A DNA stretch of 64,000 nucleotides from assembly GCF_030272615.1 (NCBI RefSeq), contig NC_081411.1:833640136-833704135 (forward strand), written 5' to 3'. The stretch comes from Cryptomeria japonica. Its lineage: Eukaryota; Streptophyta; Pinopsida; Cupressales; Cupressaceae. A program made the translations under genes and the position numbers. The notes under the pieces were generated by a model, which was not told where the DNA came from, searched no databases, and saw only the letters and a program-made list of their open reading frames with translations. Of the stretch, positions 1 through 10,673 are shown piece by piece (the stretch's first letter is position 1; each line of letters begins with the position of its first letter).

Positions 1-59
1 AGACATTCTGGAACAATCCCTCCATACTGCGCAAGGTGGCTCCCAGGGTGCCCACTCCC

Positions 60-434
60 TCCACCAGTCACATGTGAGTCCACTCAGAGGTGAATATCAC
101 TTAGAGATAGAGAATAGGCTAGGTATTGATTAAGATCAGCTGAATAAGCTTGTTGTTGTTGCTGAGATTTAATATTAGGATTTGGCATTGGTTGAGTGGG
201 CAACTGCGTTGCTTTAGGTGGGACAACAGTGGCTGCAGGAGGCATTATTGCAGGAGGCTGTGGCTGCTAAATAGGCTGTTGATAACCAGAAGATTGGGCA
301 GTCCATGGCTGACTCCCCCTCCATTGAGGAGTAGGTTGCCAATTCCCTTGAAACTGACTTCCTTGTCCCTGAGGTGGATACCAATTCCCTTGTGGCTGCT
401 ACCACTGTGGCATTTGATTAGCAAAATGTTGTCC
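60..434 (-). pseudogene. Gln/Pro-rich C-terminal tail of the same gag
   Basis: Continuing in the gag frame past the stop at 435, the translation is rich in glutamine, proline, tryptophan and tyrosine (for example PQWQQPQGNWYPPQ), broken by further stop codons. Low-complexity Q/P tails of this kind are common at the end of Athila-like gag proteins. This is read as decayed gag and not as a separate gene. Bases 1-60 hold nothing I can assign. Confidence 0.5.
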
Positions 435-1724
435 TTAGCCTTGCGAACCATACCAGTTTTGATAATTACCAAAATTTTGAGCATATGGTGATTGCCATTG
501 GTTATTGGGTACATAAGAATTTCCACTATAACCAGAAAAAGAAAGTGGATCCGGAGGCATACCTTGACTTTGGAAATTTGGCCTCCTTTGCGAAACATAG
601 AAAACTTGCTCATCCTCACCTTGTATTGGCTTGAAGTCAAGAACCTCAACATTTGCAACCATTTTACATCTGCAATCCTTCTTTCGCTGTCTACAACGAG
701 GGCAAAATTCTGCAAGAAATGCATCAGCCTCTTCATGCATCTTCTTAGCTAAAAGTGTATCCAACTTAGTAGCCATATTATTTATGATGTCCTCCTTAAA
801 GTCCTTCAATAAATGGCTAAGTTCCATTCTAGAAACTCCAGTACCAGATGTTGATGAAGATACTCCTGGCTTGAAACGCCTGTTCTTTTTAGAAGCAGAT
901 ATGGAATACTTCTTACAAATTTGTCCTATTTCAGCCCAGGTGGACTGTGTAATGCCACCTTCTCCCATAAGATCCAAAGAATCGGTGCATTCATCACTGA
1001 TTCCCCTCAAAAATATCAACTTGAGGGAATCTTCATTTAGAGTACTATGTTTGGACTTTTTGACACTAAACAGAAACCTCTCCAGATAATCTTCAAGACT
1101 CTCATCTTCTTTCTGTGTCATTCTAAAGATATCATCCCCATGTCGATCAGTGCCTCTACAATAATCTTAATATTTTGCAAGAAACAATCGTTTCATCTCA
1201 TCCCATGTATTGATTGTGCTACTACCCAAGCTCATGAACCATCTTAAAGCAGATTCCTTCAAGGTGGCAGGAAATATTTTGAGTCTATGGGCATCTGTAG
1301 TATAGTCAAAACTCCTACAAAGAACATCAAACTCAAACAGAAATGTGTCTGGATCCTCTGTCACCAATCCATAGAATTTAGGGAGGGAAGAAGCTGGAAT
1401 GTTCTTGATATTAGCATTATCATGTTGATCAGATATGGGGAACTCAAACGTTGGGTCCAAAGGTGGTGGTGGTGGATTATTTCCACCAGGAGGTGGGTTT
1501 CCTTGCATTGGACTTGTGGGGGTAGTTACTATATGAAATTCTTCTTCTTGAGGTCCAAAGAGGAACTGAAGACTACCTTCAGGGAATTCAGATTCAGGAT
1601 GGTTCAAATTTTCTAGGGTTTGATAAAGTTCAGCAAAAGGATTTATATCTGAGGAATTATTTTCTGCATGATTAGGATGACTGGGCAGAAATCTACCTAG
1701 AACATCTCTTCTTCGCCTATGCAT
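435..1724 (-). pseudogene. gag: Ty3/gypsy gag polyprotein, one internal stop
   Basis: Capsid-like gag of a Ty3/gypsy LTR retrotransposon. Two open stretches (1724-1167 and 1121-435) lie in the same frame and are separated by one TAA at 1167-1169, so this is a single gene of about 430 codons with a nonsense mutation. The first part has the retrotransposon gag core (FLFEFDVLCRSF, LKESALRWFMSL, WDEMKRLFLAKY). The second has the usual continuation (ESLEDYLERFLFSV, a segment around LKLIFLRGI) and a cysteine cluster (CPRCRQRKKDCRC) in place of a regular zinc knuckle. The ATG at 1724 lies about 100 bp after the primer-binding site at 1825-1842, as expected for gag. The layout and the tRNA-Asp-type primer site resemble Athila/Tat-lineage elements. 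No protease or reverse transcriptase follows, because the window ends. Confidence 0.88.
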
Positions 1725-1824
1725 TTAGATTCATGAAATTTTTGAACAATCAGGTATGCCAAAAAAAACAATTAACTAAAAACTGAAAAGACAATAACCA
1801 TAACAGGTTCTTAGTTTGACACCA

Positions 1825-1842
1825 TCCCCGGCAACGGCGCCA
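1825..1842 (-). other. Primer-binding site, tRNA-Asp type
   Basis: The minus strand reads TGGCGCCGTTGCCGGGGA, the primer-binding site typical of Athila-like plant gypsy elements and complementary to the 3' end of tRNA-Asp. It lies 4 nt after an LTR-like end (...GATGAACA at 1847) and about 100 bp before the gag start. Confidence 0.85.
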
Positions 1843-2829
1843 AAAATGTTCATCCCAACAATAAGAATAATAACTCTAGTTGAAGGCTCAACCCGAAGTT
1901 TGGACATTCATTTGGTAAAGTCATTATTTTCATAGCTAGTGTTCATTTGATTGTCAACTTGTTGACGTGTCTTTTGTACACGACCAAACACAGAATAAAA
2001 TACCTAAAGGTACCTTATCCTCTCTTGAATAAAGTTCCCGACTGCTGAAGATCTCGCCGAAGGATCAGTCGGAGTAACTCCAAGGTTCTGAAATGTAGGA
2101 TCTCTACTCGTGGATAAGCTCTTCGTGGTATGATGTGATTTAATGGAATCACAAGGGGACTTACACTCGATGACTAAACGTCTGATTTGCTTTGAACATT
2201 GCTGGAACACCGGATTTCACTAGCCTAGATTTTGAAAAAAAAGGAAAAGGATGAGGGCAAGGAAAGGATCTAATTCTGACACTAAGAATGTAGGAGCAAT
2301 GAATGATATTTGATAAAATTCTAACTAAGTCTTGTTTTGACATCCCAGGACCATCTCCACAAGGTTAGTGTGATCTTCAGAGGAAAGCTTTATGATGTTC
2401 AGATCATCACTATAGGCATAGACACCATCGGGCTGATGCATGTCAACGAAGAAGCGACAATTGAAGTTAAGCTCAAGCTGAATGATTCCAGTTGACTACA
2501 CAAGGCAAGTCTGCAATCAACAAACTACTAGTAGTATGGATATACAAATTTCACCATCAATCAAACACATTTTTTCCACTCATCTAATAACATGAAATCA
2601 AATCTGAGAAGTATAGAGACCATGCAAATTGTTGAATCGACCCATAAATTTCACCATTTCTTCAATGAAGTTTTACAAATCTTTTACAACAACATCTTGG
2701 CAACAATCTTTGCCTTCTCTCTCTATTCTACTTTAATTGCTATTCTATCAACTGACTATTCACTATTCCTAACTATTCACCTTCTAACTACTGATTAACT
2801 ATTAGCCTTTACAAATGAGGAGCCAAGGC

Positions 2830-2918
2830 TTATATAGTGCCCTCAATACAAATCGATGGCTCAGATCAACTTGAAATCAATGGCTGAGATCTTACAATGA
2901 AAACCCTAATTAGGGTTT
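2830..2918 (-). promoter_or_regulatory. Terminal LTR promoter of copy A: telo-box plus TATA
   Basis: A perfect 18-bp palindrome AAACCCTAATTAGGGTTT (2901-2918) lies 64 bp upstream, in sense, of TATATAA (2830-2836). The palindrome is two telo-boxes facing each other. The same pair with the same spacing recurs in copies C, D (twice), H and L. Transcription start is inferred about 30 bp downstream, in the region reading CTCATTTGTAAAGG. Confidence 0.7.
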
Positions 2919-3201
2919 GTTACAACAAACTCAATTTTGGCCAATGAAACAATTGTATTGTTTGGACACATGTCTTCTCTGGAATATTCGACCAATAGAG
3001 AACCGGGGTAGGTACATCGAAGTTTGTGCCATCTCCAATGAGTCAGGTACATTGAATCTGGACACGCTAAGGTGGACCAATCCGACTGGAGGAGTGAAGA
3101 CTAGGATGCCACCTTGTCTGACACTTGCAACTTGGTAGATATTCAATTTGATGATGTTGAGAAGCTAACTTTAGTTAACTCTTTTGGAACTGTCTGCTTC
3201 T

Positions 3202-3390
3202 TCAACGAACCCTTGCTTTAACCTCCTTTGTCTTTGATGTGCAGGATGGATGGTGTACCTTTCCTTCAAATGCTAGACTGGAAGAGGTCGTCCCTGATGA
3301 TGCTGGATCGGAGAAGGCCGTCCTTGTTGATGCTGGACTAGAGAAGGTCGTCCTTGTCTTGGCTTGATCTTCTTTTATCTGCAAAAACAA
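3202..3390 (-). pseudogene. 5' remnant of the GDTN-LTR long ORF (copy A)
   Basis: A short reading frame whose first residues (KEDQAKTRT, then ASTRTAFSDPASS) match the start of the same gene in copy C (KEDQARTRE, ASTRTAFFGQASS) and, more loosely, in the gene at 32418 (IKEDQKNDD). The rest of the ~1,090-codon gene is missing; the sequence passes into the LTR 3' region. Its place between the repeat array and the terminal promoter is as in complete copies. Function unknown. Confidence 0.55.
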
Positions 3391-3571
3391 ATCAAAAGAT
3401 GATTAAGGACATAATAAATTCATTTCAAGATAGTATTTCACACCTTAAATCATCAACAAAATCTATATTTTTGGTGGCCAAAATCCATTCAAAGGCAATC
3501 TTAAGGGCTTGTCTTACCTAGGTCTAAGCTTGGCCTAGCACAAATTTTAGAGAAAATGATGGGCTTTAGGA

Positions 3572-6223
3572 TTTTCGCTCTGGACCCTTTAGAAGGGTCA
3601 GGAGCGAAAATCTTGTTTTGGGCTAATTTCCATCATTTTTCAACACCAATTAACTTCAAAAGGCAAGAACATGTCTCCTCGCATCCATCCAAGCCATGAA
3701 AACCTAACATTTGACTAGACTTGCAAGGAAAATAGGTGTTTTTAAGATTTTCGCTCTGGACCCTTTAGAAGGGTCAAGAGCGAAAATCACTTTTTGGCTC
3801 AATTCCTTCAAGTTTGATAATCATTGCCAAGTCAAAGTCATTCCTGAGGACCTCTCCCATCAAAACTCGCCCTAGTCAGCACTTGGCTTGGCACAAAATT
3901 GGGAAAAAAGGTGATTTAGAGAAAATTCGCTCTCGACCCTTTGGAAGGGTCAGGAGCGAATTTCTTAATTTAGGCTTATCCCTCCATCATTTCAAGTTGA
4001 ATTCACCTCAATAGGCTAGAAAACACTTCTCTCACATCCAACCCAAGTTTGACATGATTTTGCAAGGAGAAATAGGTGGTTGAAGAATTTTCGCCCTGGA
4101 CCCTTTGGAAGGGTCAGGAGCGAAATCCTCATTTAGCTCAATTCCTTCAAACTTGATAATTATTGACCATTCAAGGACATGCCTAAAGACACCTATAATC
4201 TTGACCCATACTAGACTTGGCATAAATTTGAGGGAAAAGATAAGGTTTTGAGAAAATTTCGCCCTGGACCCTTTGGAAGGGTCAGGAGCGAAATTCACTC
4301 TTCAGGCCAATTTTCAAATCTCTTTCACTTCAATTCATCAAAATTCCTTCAGTTTGAATCCACTTCTCAACTTGCTAGCATTGGTTTGATCCTCACAAGG
4401 TGAAAAAGGTCAATTTTGCTCGACAACCTAGCCAGGTGCAGGACCTATCCAGAATTTCGCTCTGGACCCTTTGGAAGGGTCAGGAGCGAAATTCTCTCTT
4501 GAGCTCAAAATTCACATTTTTTGAAGGTCATAATTTCTCCAAGGCATTCTAAATAGTCTCTTTCACCTTTGTTTAGGCCTGGTTTTACTCAAATCTTGAA
4601 GGAAAAGGTGACTTTAAGGTTTTTCACTCTGGACCCTTTGGAAGGGTCAGGAGCGAATTTCTTTGTTTGTAGCTCATTTTTCATCGTTCCAACTTCAATC
4701 CACCTCACAAGGCTAGGAAATAGTTCTCTTCTTTCACCCAATCCAAGTTTGATTTGATTTTGCAAGGCAAAATAGGAGTTTTTAGGATTTTCGCCCTGGA
4801 CCCTTTGGAAGGGTCAGGAGCGAGTTTCCTCCTCTGGCCTAGAATCATCACTTTTGGAGACAAACATCAACTCAAAGGCAATCTCAAGGGCATCTTTTAC
4901 CTTGGTCTAGGCATAGCTTAGCATAAATTTGAAAGGAATAAGTAGATTTTAGGATTTTCGCTCTGGACCCTTTGGAAGGGTCAGGAGCGAAAATCTTGTT
5001 TTAGGGCTATTTTGCCATCCTTTCAACTTCAAATCTCCTCCAAGGCATAGAACATCTTGTCTCACTCCTCTCTAGGGTATAAAAACCAAAATCTTGTCTT
5101 GATTTGCAAGGAAAAAGGGGAATCTTAGAAATTTCACTCTGGACCCTTTGGAAGGGTCAGGAGCGAAATTTTCATTAGGCTTCAAAATTTGCATTCTTGG
5201 CAACCAAAATCCACTCTAAGGCAATCCAAATGCCTTCTCACACCCTTGTCCAAGCTTGGCTTTGCTCAAAATTTGGAAGAAAAGATGATTTTAGGGATTT
5301 TCGCTCTGGACCCTTTGGAAGGGTCAGGAGCGAAAATCACTTTTAGGCTCAATTCCTTCATCTTTCATGGTTTATAGCAATTCAAAGTCAGTCTTAGGGG
5401 CAACTTCATCTTGATTTTACCTTATCCCACACTTGATCTAGCAAAAACTTGATAGCAAAAAGAGGTTTTGAGAAAATTCACTCTGGACCCTTTGGAAGGG
5501 TCAGGAGCGAAATTCTCATTCTTGACCAAAAATCATCATTTTTTCAACTTGAAACTTCTTTGCAAGGTAGGATTTCATCTTTCATTGCCCTAGAAACAAG
5601 GTTTCATGTCCAAGAAAGGTCAAAAAGTAGGTTTATAATGAATTTCGCTATGGACCCTTTGGAAGGGTCAGAAGCGAAATTTCCTTTCTTGGCTAGAATC
5701 CTTCATTTTCACGACTTCTAAACATCCCCAAGGATTCCAACATGTTCATTCTTCTTCTCATCATGTCTTGGACACCAAAATTTGGCCAAATAAGGCAAGA
5801 AATGTCTCTTAGAGAGATTTTCGCTCTCGACCCTTTGGAAGGGTCAGGAGCGAAATTCTCCTTTAGGCCAAAATCTTGCATCTTTCAATCTTGACAAAGC
5901 TAGAACATTCAAAAAAAACCTTCAAACATGCCTTAGGAACTAGAAATTTGGCCTTGATAAGTGAGAATTTGAGGTCTTCAAGGATTTTCGCTCTGGACCC
6001 TTTGGAAGGGTCAGGAGCGAAATCCCTATTCTTGGTCAAGATCCTGACTTCATTTTCACATTTCTTCATTCAAACAAGCGCTTTACCTTCATTCAAGCCT
6101 GGGAATGTGTTAGTTCTAGGTTTTTTTCAAAGTAGAATGTCTTATGGAGAATTTCACTCTGGACCCTTTGGAAGGGTCAGGAGCGAAATTCGCTTTGGAC
6201 CCTTTGGAAGGGTCAGGAGCGAA
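3572..6223 (+). repeat. Two-stem hairpin array, 17 copies at ~172 bp
   Basis: Seventeen near-identical 37-nt modules, starting near 3573, 3748, 3925, 4087, 4257, 4453, 4620, 4788, 4954, 5131, 5298, 5476, 5641, 5817, 5985, 6152 and 6186. Each has outer arms TTTCGCTC / GAGCGAAA and inner arms GACCCTT / AAGGGTC, separated by 2-nt internal mismatches (TG / AG) around a TGG loop. Spacing is mostly 162-178 bp (mean near 172), except that the last two modules are 34 bp apart. The sequence between modules is far less conserved and shares only scraps such as 'gcaagg-aaaa-agg'. Reading frames through the modules (FALDPLEGSGAK) are closed by stops in the spacers, so this is not coding. Confidence 0.95.
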
Positions 6224-6224
6224 A

Positions 6225-6641
6225 TTTGACATTTTGGACTCTCCGTCAGGATCATTTTATGGAATATAACATTTAAGTATAAGTTCTTATACTTTAAGTT
6301 ATATTCCATATATACTTCCAGGATGTTTGAGAGTGGTTTCGGACCTCCAGGAGTTATATTGCAAAATCTAGTTTTTGGAGGATTCTTCAGTTTTCCAGAC
6401 TTAGTCAAATTTCAGGATCAGGACATTCCAGACTTAGCCAAATTTCAAGATCAGGGCATTCCAGACTTAGCCAAATTTTAGGGCATTTGAAGATCAAGAT
6501 GACATTCCAGACTTCATCACTCACCAACTTGACCTAGCTTGGACCTTCAAGAATGATACTCACTCACCAAGCAAGACACAATTAGCGACAAGAGCAAAAC
6601 CAGGGCCTAAGGAAGACTCTCAAAGAAACCCTAATTCTGGG
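6225..6641 (-). repeat. 5' part of LTR A, inverted copy at 63365-63737
   Basis: The unique segment between the LTR A terminus and its hairpin array. A copy about 400 bp long lies in opposite orientation at 63365-63737, sharing 'gaattagggtttctttgaga', 'cttggaccttcaagaatga' (as its complement) and a palindromic stretch around 'ggaatataac...gttatattcc' (6260-6312). Within it, three degenerate copies of 'cattccagacttagccaaat' occur at 6423-6480. Confidence 0.8.
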
Positions 6642-7690
6642 GCCCCGCGGACTAACCCTGGCTCAAGCAAAGCCTGCTATCTAGTGATCCCCCTGGCAAC
6701 ACTCAAAATGCAAAGGCTAACAGACAAACCCTAAACACCTAGAAAGCAAACCCCAGAAAGCAAAAAAGTAGGGGTCCCCATTTGCAATGGGGCGATGTGT
6801 GAATACGTCACAACACAACCCAGGGATGTAATACTTGAAAAGATAATCAAGAATTGAAACTATAGAAAGGCTATAGGAAAACTTTTGCATAAACTCATAA
6901 AAGCAATACTAGATGAATTCAATGCTGATAAACAGAAATTACTCTGTTCTGGCTTGGCTGCAGGAACAGTCAATGGATTTGTTTCCACTGGTTGCAGGAA
7001 CAGTCAATGCAAGAATGTCTACTGCGGCTAAGGAAAGAAAACTAATTTTAGCGAATGCACAGGAACACTCACCAAGTGGGCCCCCTTGGATGAGTGATAC
7101 CAAGCTTCCCGAAAGCAACTCTAAAAGATCAGAATAACATAATTTTATCCATCGTTCTTTGAAAGTCATTACATGATTCAATATGAAAAGAAACTCAAAA
7201 ATGCTTATGAAAAATCCTTTGCTCTATTCTTCTCTCTTTCTATCTAACCTTTGAGAAGAAGAAGAGCTTATTATTAAAAAGAAATAATCTACAATAGACA
7301 ACACAAATCACACCAAAAAGAGGCAGATGATTGACCAAGAAAGGAGATAGCTAGAGTTATGCTGCAGGAAACGCGGATCTAAACCGAACCACAGTCATTA
7401 CATACTGTGGAGGTATTTACAACTTCAATGTCCACTTAAGTTAGACATTGGTAGTATCACTTGATTGCTCTTCTTATGCCGTCCCTTACGCTTGCTCAGC
7501 TTTTCTACAGTTTGATCTTCAGTCATCACTTGAGTATCCTTCCCTTCAACAGGCGCGATAGGCGAACATCCACCACAGCATCATTTATTCCTTGCACTAC
7601 AAAAGAAATAACATACAAGATCATACATACGTATTTTATTTAATCAAGACATCTATTAATTTCACATATGATATTGCCCTAAATAATCAG
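6642..7690. other. No gene; end of LTR A and resumed gypsy LTR
   Basis: To 6815 this is the 5' end of LTR A, with the terminal hairpin CCCCAT...ATGGGG at 6776-6792. Beyond 6820 the interrupted gypsy LTR resumes as AT-rich non-coding DNA. Short reading frames show no recognisable domain. A 'ctgcaggaacagtcaatg' phrase occurs twice near 6958-7010 and nothing else stands out. Confidence 0.5.
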
Positions 7691-7754
7691 CATGGCAACA
7701 GGAATAAATCACATGGCTGCAGGAATAAATGGCATGGCTGCAGGAATAAATTGG
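7691..7754 (+). repeat. 21-bp tandem repeat, three copies
   Basis: Three head-to-tail copies of a 21-bp unit (catggctgcaggaataaat plus two variable bases) start at 7691, 7712 and 7733. The first copy has CAACA in place of CTGCA. It lies within the gypsy LTR. Confidence 0.85.
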
Positions 7755-7904
7755 CAAAGATAAAACATGATTTAATAGGTTCAGGCTTAACATATGGAAT
7801 ACATATAGTAAACTTCCAATACATCACTACTACTATGCAAACCAAAAGATGACAAAAACTCGAGTTCTAAGGATAGAAATATGACAATGTCAACTCATCA
7901 CACG

Positions 7905-8545
7905 CCAATTCGTACGAACCATTGTACTAGCTGCTGCCTCTCCACAATATGGATTGGTCCGTACACTTCCCTCTCTTGACCGTACAACCTCTTCAACTTG
8001 CGCAAACTCTGCACATAACTCTGTACGGATGGCACAAATTTTCCCACAAATACCTTCAAATTTTCTCTGCAACTTTTCCTTGCGTTGCCACCTGTGCGGC
8101 TCTCTTCCTCCTGCCCATATGATCTCCTTCTCCCTATTGGCAACTGTACGTTGTTGTACGGGTTTCTTTGTTCACCGTACGACGTCTCTCGAGTGTGATG
8201 TGTTTCATACAGGCTACGTCATACGCCGTTCTGCAAACACCATACACCATACGGTCCAACTTGTACACAATGCCGCAATTGTCGTACGCCGTACGGACCG
8301 GTTTGTGATCGTCATGCACTATGCTGAGTCCACCATACAGTATTTCGTTGCGCCCTGGCTTCAACTGTCGTACGTCCAATCTGTACGCTGTACGGTTTGA
8401 GATGTGCACGATGTGTTTTCTTCATGTTCGTACGCGCAATCCGTACGTCGTACGGGCTCCACTTCTTGATGTGTGTGTTGGCTGTACGGCCCTTCCTGCA
8501 CTTGCCTTCTCTCCTTTGCCCGTTCTACTTCCACAAGGGTGATTT
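7905..8545. repeat. CGTAC-rich segment of the gypsy LTR
   Basis: Over about 600 bp the words CGTAC, GTACG and GTACGG recur every 20-40 bp (for example gtacgccgtacggacc near 8283), far more often than elsewhere in this AT-rich window. Because GTAC is self-complementary, the segment offers many short palindromes. It lies just downstream (in sense) of the LTR TATA box, in the inferred R-U5/leader. Open frames on both strands here look like products of the composition and not genes. Confidence 0.6.
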
Positions 8546-8582
8546 TGCTCGTGTGTTGTGTACAAATGGGCTCTCTGGGGGG

Positions 8583-8590
8583 TTTTATAG
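8583..8590 (-). promoter_or_regulatory. TATA box of the gypsy LTR
   Basis: The minus strand reads CTATAAAA (8590-8583), within GACTATAAAACC, about 190 bp into the LTR from its inferred start at 8782. This suits a U3 promoter that would transcribe toward the primer-binding site and gag. Confidence 0.5.
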
Positions 8591-8782
8591 TCAATTGTTT
8601 TTTTCAATATTAGGGTGAGGCATAAATACTTTATTAACTTTTTATAAATAATTGCCTTCTTATTAATTGTATTTTTCCCTTACTTATTTCCATCACTTTT
8701 GCCTTACACTTTAATTTTTCAATGCTCACTAACCCTGGCCTTTTTATTTCTTCCATATACTTTTCCTTTTCAACTTTTAATA

Positions 8783-8796
8783 CCCCCTTTCTTATC
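8783..8796 (-). other. Candidate polypurine tract
   Basis: The minus strand reads GATAAGAAAGGGGG directly before TATT at 8782, the likely decayed LTR start. A purine run ending in G beside the 3' LTR is the usual plus-strand primer of retrotransposons. It lies about 90 bp after the extra ORF. Confidence 0.4.
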
Positions 8797-8885
8797 AATT
8801 GTTTTAAACTTTTCACTTGACAATATTTTTTAAATGCAACTTTTCGTACCTTCTGTTTACCAAGGTGTCTCGGGGTCAGGTTACA

Positions 8886-9785
8886 TCATTCAATTCGCCC
8901 TTCATGATCTATAGGGTAGCTTATTGCCTTTGCGAGCACTTCTAGATGATCTTTTCGCCCCCTTAGTTTCCTCCTTGCTATATGGGTACTTGATTTTTTC
9001 CTTGCTCTTCCCTTGCCACTCGTTTTGATTTCCTTCCACCTTTTATTTGGTCCTTGGTTAGCGTCCTCGTCTTCTATGTTCCTCTTCACTCCTGAGGGGT
9101 CATCCTAAGTCCTTAGCTTTATCTCTGAATCGTGCAACCACATACATACGTGCGGCATCCTCTTGTAGTACTCTTGTGTACAACACGTCCCCACGTACTC
9201 CAAGTCCCATATATTGTCGACTAACGGAGCGGGTCCCACCCCCTTATACCACCCGTCAATGTAGCGACCTCCATACTGTTGATACCATGTTACTTTTTCT
9301 CCGTCAACTTCCGGGGGGCCTACGGGGTTAGGGATCTCCCAATATGATGAGTTTGGTCCGGCTTCCAATTCGCCTGGCTGGAAGGCAATGATGAACAAGT
9401 CCTCCATTTTCAGCACCATCTTTAAACAGGGACCTAGAGTTGCCCCGTACTCTTCTAGGTCAAGTTCTTCCTCCAGGTCTACAGGCTCCTCCTCTTTATT
9501 TGTATTCTCGACTTTCCTTTTGGCTTCGGCTTCTTTGTCGATATCATATGTGACGTACCCCTCTCGAAGACCCTCATATGGGGCCCGCTTCTCCCAATGA
9601 CCTAAAATCCGTACCCACACAGTTGGGTCCCCAAAATATGCATTCGTCGGGTGTTTATGGATCCTGGGAACCGCAACACCTTCCACCCCCTTCGACACAA
9701 GTCGTTCTTCCATGCATGTAAGTGGCTTAGCCCAATCTTCATCCCTTCGATAGGGCTTTGCTTTCACCACCGAGTCTTCTTCCAC
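8886..9785 (-). pseudogene. Extra ORF downstream of gypsy integrase, one internal stop
   Basis: Open from 9785 to a TAG at 9105-9107, then open again in the same frame to 8886, about 300 codons with one nonsense mutation. The N-terminal part includes KPYRRDEDWAKPLTCMEERL and YFGDPTVWVRILGHWEKRAP, followed by an acidic stretch (EEEPVDLEEELDLEE) and a Trp/Tyr-rich part (WYQQYGGRYIDGWYKGVGP). The tail is strongly basic (KRWKEIKTSGKGRARKKSS, a possible nuclear signal). I recognise no domain. Its place after integrase and before the polypurine tract, in sense orientation, is where some plant gypsy lineages carry an additional ORF. It may have been a C-terminal extension of pol, since the upstream frame is continuous with integrase except for stops. 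Confidence 0.6.
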
Positions 9786-9799
9786 TTCCCTACTCTAGT

Positions 9800-10673
9800 C
9801 GATGGTCCAGTTTCCTTTTGTAGTGTATCCCAACATGTTGATCCCTATCACAGGTTTGTTTCGTTCTCTGTAGACTTTCAGTTTCAAACCATTCACTAGG
9901 TCCTTGATTGGATTGTTATCCAAGGTGGATAGCTTCACCGCCTTATTCTTGTCGACCTCTCTGATCTTATAGGGTCAAAGCCAACGAACTTTAAACTTCC
10001 CCGGTCGAAGTTCGTTTCGGCCGTTATACTTCAAAACCAACTACGTTGGCTAGAAGTTGACCCGTCGTAGGTACTTGTCATGCCAGCACTTCCGTCGTCG
10101 TTGCGCTACCTCCGTTGCCCATTGTGCCATTATCCTCCATTCGTCCAGTTTCACCAGGCTGTGAAGCCTTGCACTCAAGCTCTCTTCATCACCGAGTCTA
10201 TTATCCATCGCCACCGGCAGGCTTGGTACGGTGTACTCGGCAGGTACCACTGCCTCCTATCCATACATGAGCTGAAACGGGGTATGCCCTGTAGTGACCT
10301 TGTAGGTCATGCGGTAAGCCCACAGCACCGCTGGTAGCCTTCCTTCCCAATCCTCCTGCTCCACCCCGCACGACTTATAAATTATTGACACCAATACCTT
10401 GTTGGTTGCTTCTGCTTGTTCGTTCGCTCAGGGGTAGTACGGGCTAGAGAGATTGTGAAAGATTTTGAACTCCACGGTCATGGTACGGATTACTTGGTTG
10501 ACAAAATGCACTCCCCGATCACTTGTGATTTGAAGGGGTATCCTGTACCTAGTGACGATATGTTCATACAAGAACCGTTCTGCACTTAGAGTCGTGTTAT
10601 CCGGTAGGGCTCTCGCTTTTGCCCACTTAGTGAGGTATTTTGTAGCCACTACAATATATTTGCACCTATGCAT
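9800..10673 (-). pseudogene. pol: Ty3/gypsy integrase C-terminal half, decayed
   Basis: The first open part (10673-10428) is the integrase core: KYIVVATKYLTKWAKARALP, then ITSDRGVHFVNQVI with the second catalytic Asp, ending in LSSPYYP and a stop. Beyond the stop the same frame gives the catalytic-Glu region (ANEQAEATNK), LPAVLWAYRMTYKVTTGHTP and FQLMYG. A further part (10250-10050) has the arginine-rich QRRRKCWHDKYLRR segment, followed by the GPYKIREVDKNKAVKL / KLKVYRERN end typical of this lineage. The residue expected to be the first catalytic Asp (usually DYFTKW) reads K in ATKYLTKW. The gene is cut at 10673 where purine-rich DNA begins; reverse transcriptase and RNase H are absent. Several stops make it non-functional. 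Confidence 0.88.

Larger units (their letters stand above)
1960..6815 (-). mobile_element. Solo GDTN-family LTR, copy A
   Basis: On the plus strand it starts TGTTGACGTGTC (1960) and ends ...GTCACAACA (6815). In sense it therefore begins TGTTGTGACG and ends GTCAACA. Flanking 5-mers are CAACT (1955-1959) and CAACC (6816-6820), a TSD with one mismatch. Sense order: terminal hairpin at 6776-6792, unique 5' part, 17-copy hairpin array (6223-3572), remnant of the long-ORF start (3390-3202), telo-box and TATA promoter (2918-2830), conserved GTAAGT (2164-2159), terminus. Most of the ORF is deleted, which makes this copy 4.86 kb against about 6.7 kb for complete copies. No second LTR or internal region is attached. 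Confidence 0.82.
1847..8782 (-). mobile_element. LTR of the gypsy element, split by solo LTR A
   Basis: In sense (minus) orientation the LTR appears to run from about 8782 (TATT, possibly a decayed TGTT) to 1847 (...AACA). It is interrupted by the nested GDTN-LTR A at 1960-6815, which leaves roughly 2.1 kb. A pyrimidine tract at 8783-8796 (minus strand GATAAGAAAGGGGG) fits a polypurine tract beside the LTR start. The primer-binding site and gag follow at the other end. A TATA box lies at 8583-8590. Integrase and an extra ORF sit upstream of this LTR while gag sits downstream, so it is flanked by internal sequence on both sides. The right end is an inference. Confidence 0.5.

Noticed and set aside
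3572-6223. CRISPR-like array (conserved repeat, variable spacers)
   Set aside because: Spacers of about 130 bp are too long and are related to each other, the repeat is a nested palindrome, and the DNA is a plant LTR. No cas gene is present.
5876-6229. 117-residue frame holding FALDPLEGSGAK repeats
   Set aside because: The peptide comes from the hairpin module. Frames in other spacers are closed, and the reverse strand gives an equally good FAPDPSKGSRAK, as expected of a palindrome.
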